Below are positions 4,421-5,164 of a stretch of DNA of 5,164 bases, piece by piece. Within the stretch, counting starts at the first letter, position 1. Each line of letters begins with the position of its first letter. Position numbers and translations under genes: made by a program. Source of the DNA: Bacillota bacterium (GTDB taxonomy: Bacteria; Bacillota; Clostridia; Tissierellales; Sedimentibacteraceae); contig JAFACY010000218.1 in NCBI GenBank assembly GCA_023425285.1, forward strand, positions 1 to 5,164, written 5' to 3'. The notes under the pieces are model-generated. The model had not been told where the DNA came from, did no database searches, and was given only the letters and a program-made list of their open reading frames with translations.

Positions 4421-5164
4421 ATGAAAAGTGTCACTACTGATGCATTGAAGAAAAAAGGTATAAAACATATGACACTTCAGAAGAAAGATGCATTATCAGG
4501 ATATATGTTTATTGCACCGGCTTTAATAAGTCTGTTGATTTTTATGGTGTACCCCGTAATTGCTTCTTTTGCAATAAGCGGTTTTGACTGGGGAATTTTA
4601 ACTCCCCCCAGGTTTATAGGATTAGAAAACTATAAAACGCTTTTTAAGGATCCGGTGTTTTTGGAATCTTTAAAAAATACATTTGTGTGGGTTATAATGT
4701 ATGTGCCTGCTTCAATTCTGGTTTCCCTGATTGTAGCACTGGCTATGGATATGCCGCTTAGGGGCATCGGGTTTTTCAGGACAATGTTCTATCTTCCGGT
4801 TATGACTCCGATGGTTGTATGTGCATTACTTTTTGTCTGGATTTATAACACTGATTTCGGTGCATTGAATTATATATTGTCATTTTTCAAAATTGCTCCT
4901 ATAAGATGGCTGACAGATAAAAACATATCTCTTATTTCTATTGCATTGATGTCTGTATGGAAGCACTCAGGATACAATATGCTTATTTTGCTTTCTGCTC
5001 TGCAGGGTATTCCCGAAAGCTTGTACGAAGCTGCCGCACTGGATGGAATTACACCGTGGAGAAAGCTCATAAATATAAAGCTTCCGCTTATAATGCCATC
5101 AATGTACTTTGTTGTTCTGACAAGCGTAATTGATGCATTCCAGGTATTTACCGAAGTGTATATC
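4421..5164 (+). CDS. ABC sugar importer permease, MalF/UgpA/AraP type (C-terminus beyond window)
   Basis: The frame runs from ATG at 4421 to the window edge, 248 residues; family members usually have about 290-320, so perhaps 40-70 are missing. A basic cytoplasmic N-terminus (1-26, ending in QKKDALSGY) leads into membrane segment 1 (about 28-53, IAPALISLLIFMVYPVIASF). A short extracellular part with FIGLENY (65-71) follows, then segments at about 84-109, 117-142, 171-193 and 226-247. The EAA loop that contacts the ATPase is intact at 203-222 (EAAALDG, then I-K-LP), with exact EAA-x3-G-x9-I-x-LP spacing. It follows the binding-protein gene by 192 bases and is probably on the same transcript. 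In B. subtilis the equivalent set is AraN-AraP-AraQ, energised by a shared ATPase; a second permease is expected downstream. Substrate is inferred from context. Confidence 0.92.
   Translation, partial: MKSVTTDALKKKGIKHMTLQKKDALSGYMFIAPALISLLIFMVYPVIASFAISGFDWGILTPPRFIGLENYKTLFKDPVFLESLKNTFVWVIMYVPASILVSLIVALAMDMPLRGIGFFRTMFYLPVMTPMVVCALLFVWIYNTDFGALNYILSFFKIAPIRWLTDKNISLISIALMSVWKHSGYNMLILLSALQGIPESLYEAAALDGITPWRKLINIKLPLIMPSMYFVVLTSVIDAFQVFTEVYI

Overview
The window comes from a low-GC Gram-positive bacterium, most likely an anaerobic plant-polysaccharide degrader of class Clostridia. The grounds are the AT-rich intergenic DNA, AGGAGG-type ribosome binding sites, near-consensus sigma-A promoters, a lipoprotein-type solute-binding protein, and an AraR-type regulator (GntR helix-turn-helix plus LacI-like sensor). 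Genus cannot be fixed from this sequence alone.

Three genes run leftward. At the left edge (1-559, incomplete) is the N-terminal part of a protein with two Ig-like modules and no signal peptide; such modules precede catalytic domains in some clostridial glycosidases. It has its own strong promoter and a palindrome just after the predicted transcription start. Next (738-1817) is a close relative of Bacillus subtilis AraR, the arabinose repressor, starting at TTG and followed by an intrinsic terminator. Upstream of it (1941-2627) is a DUF624/YesL-family membrane protein, a family often encoded beside sugar ABC importers.

Two genes run rightward from a divergent promoter region (2628-2887): a sugar-binding lipoprotein (2888-4228) and the first permease of an ABC importer (4421 to the edge, incomplete). 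The 192-base gap between them holds a strong hairpin and then two 53-base tandem repeats. Each repeat can fold into a stem-loop, and two base pairs have changed on both sides of the stem between the copies, which argues for a selected RNA structure.

Read together, this looks like an AraR-controlled module for importing and processing arabinose-containing oligosaccharides: binding protein and permease import, a putative intracellular glycosidase cleaves, AraR senses arabinose. The arabinose link rests on AraR; substrate specificity of the transporter and the enzyme is inferred. No wholly new system is evident. The most novel parts are the covarying intercistronic repeats and several palindromes at the promoters. 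No gene-free stretch exceeds 300 bases.
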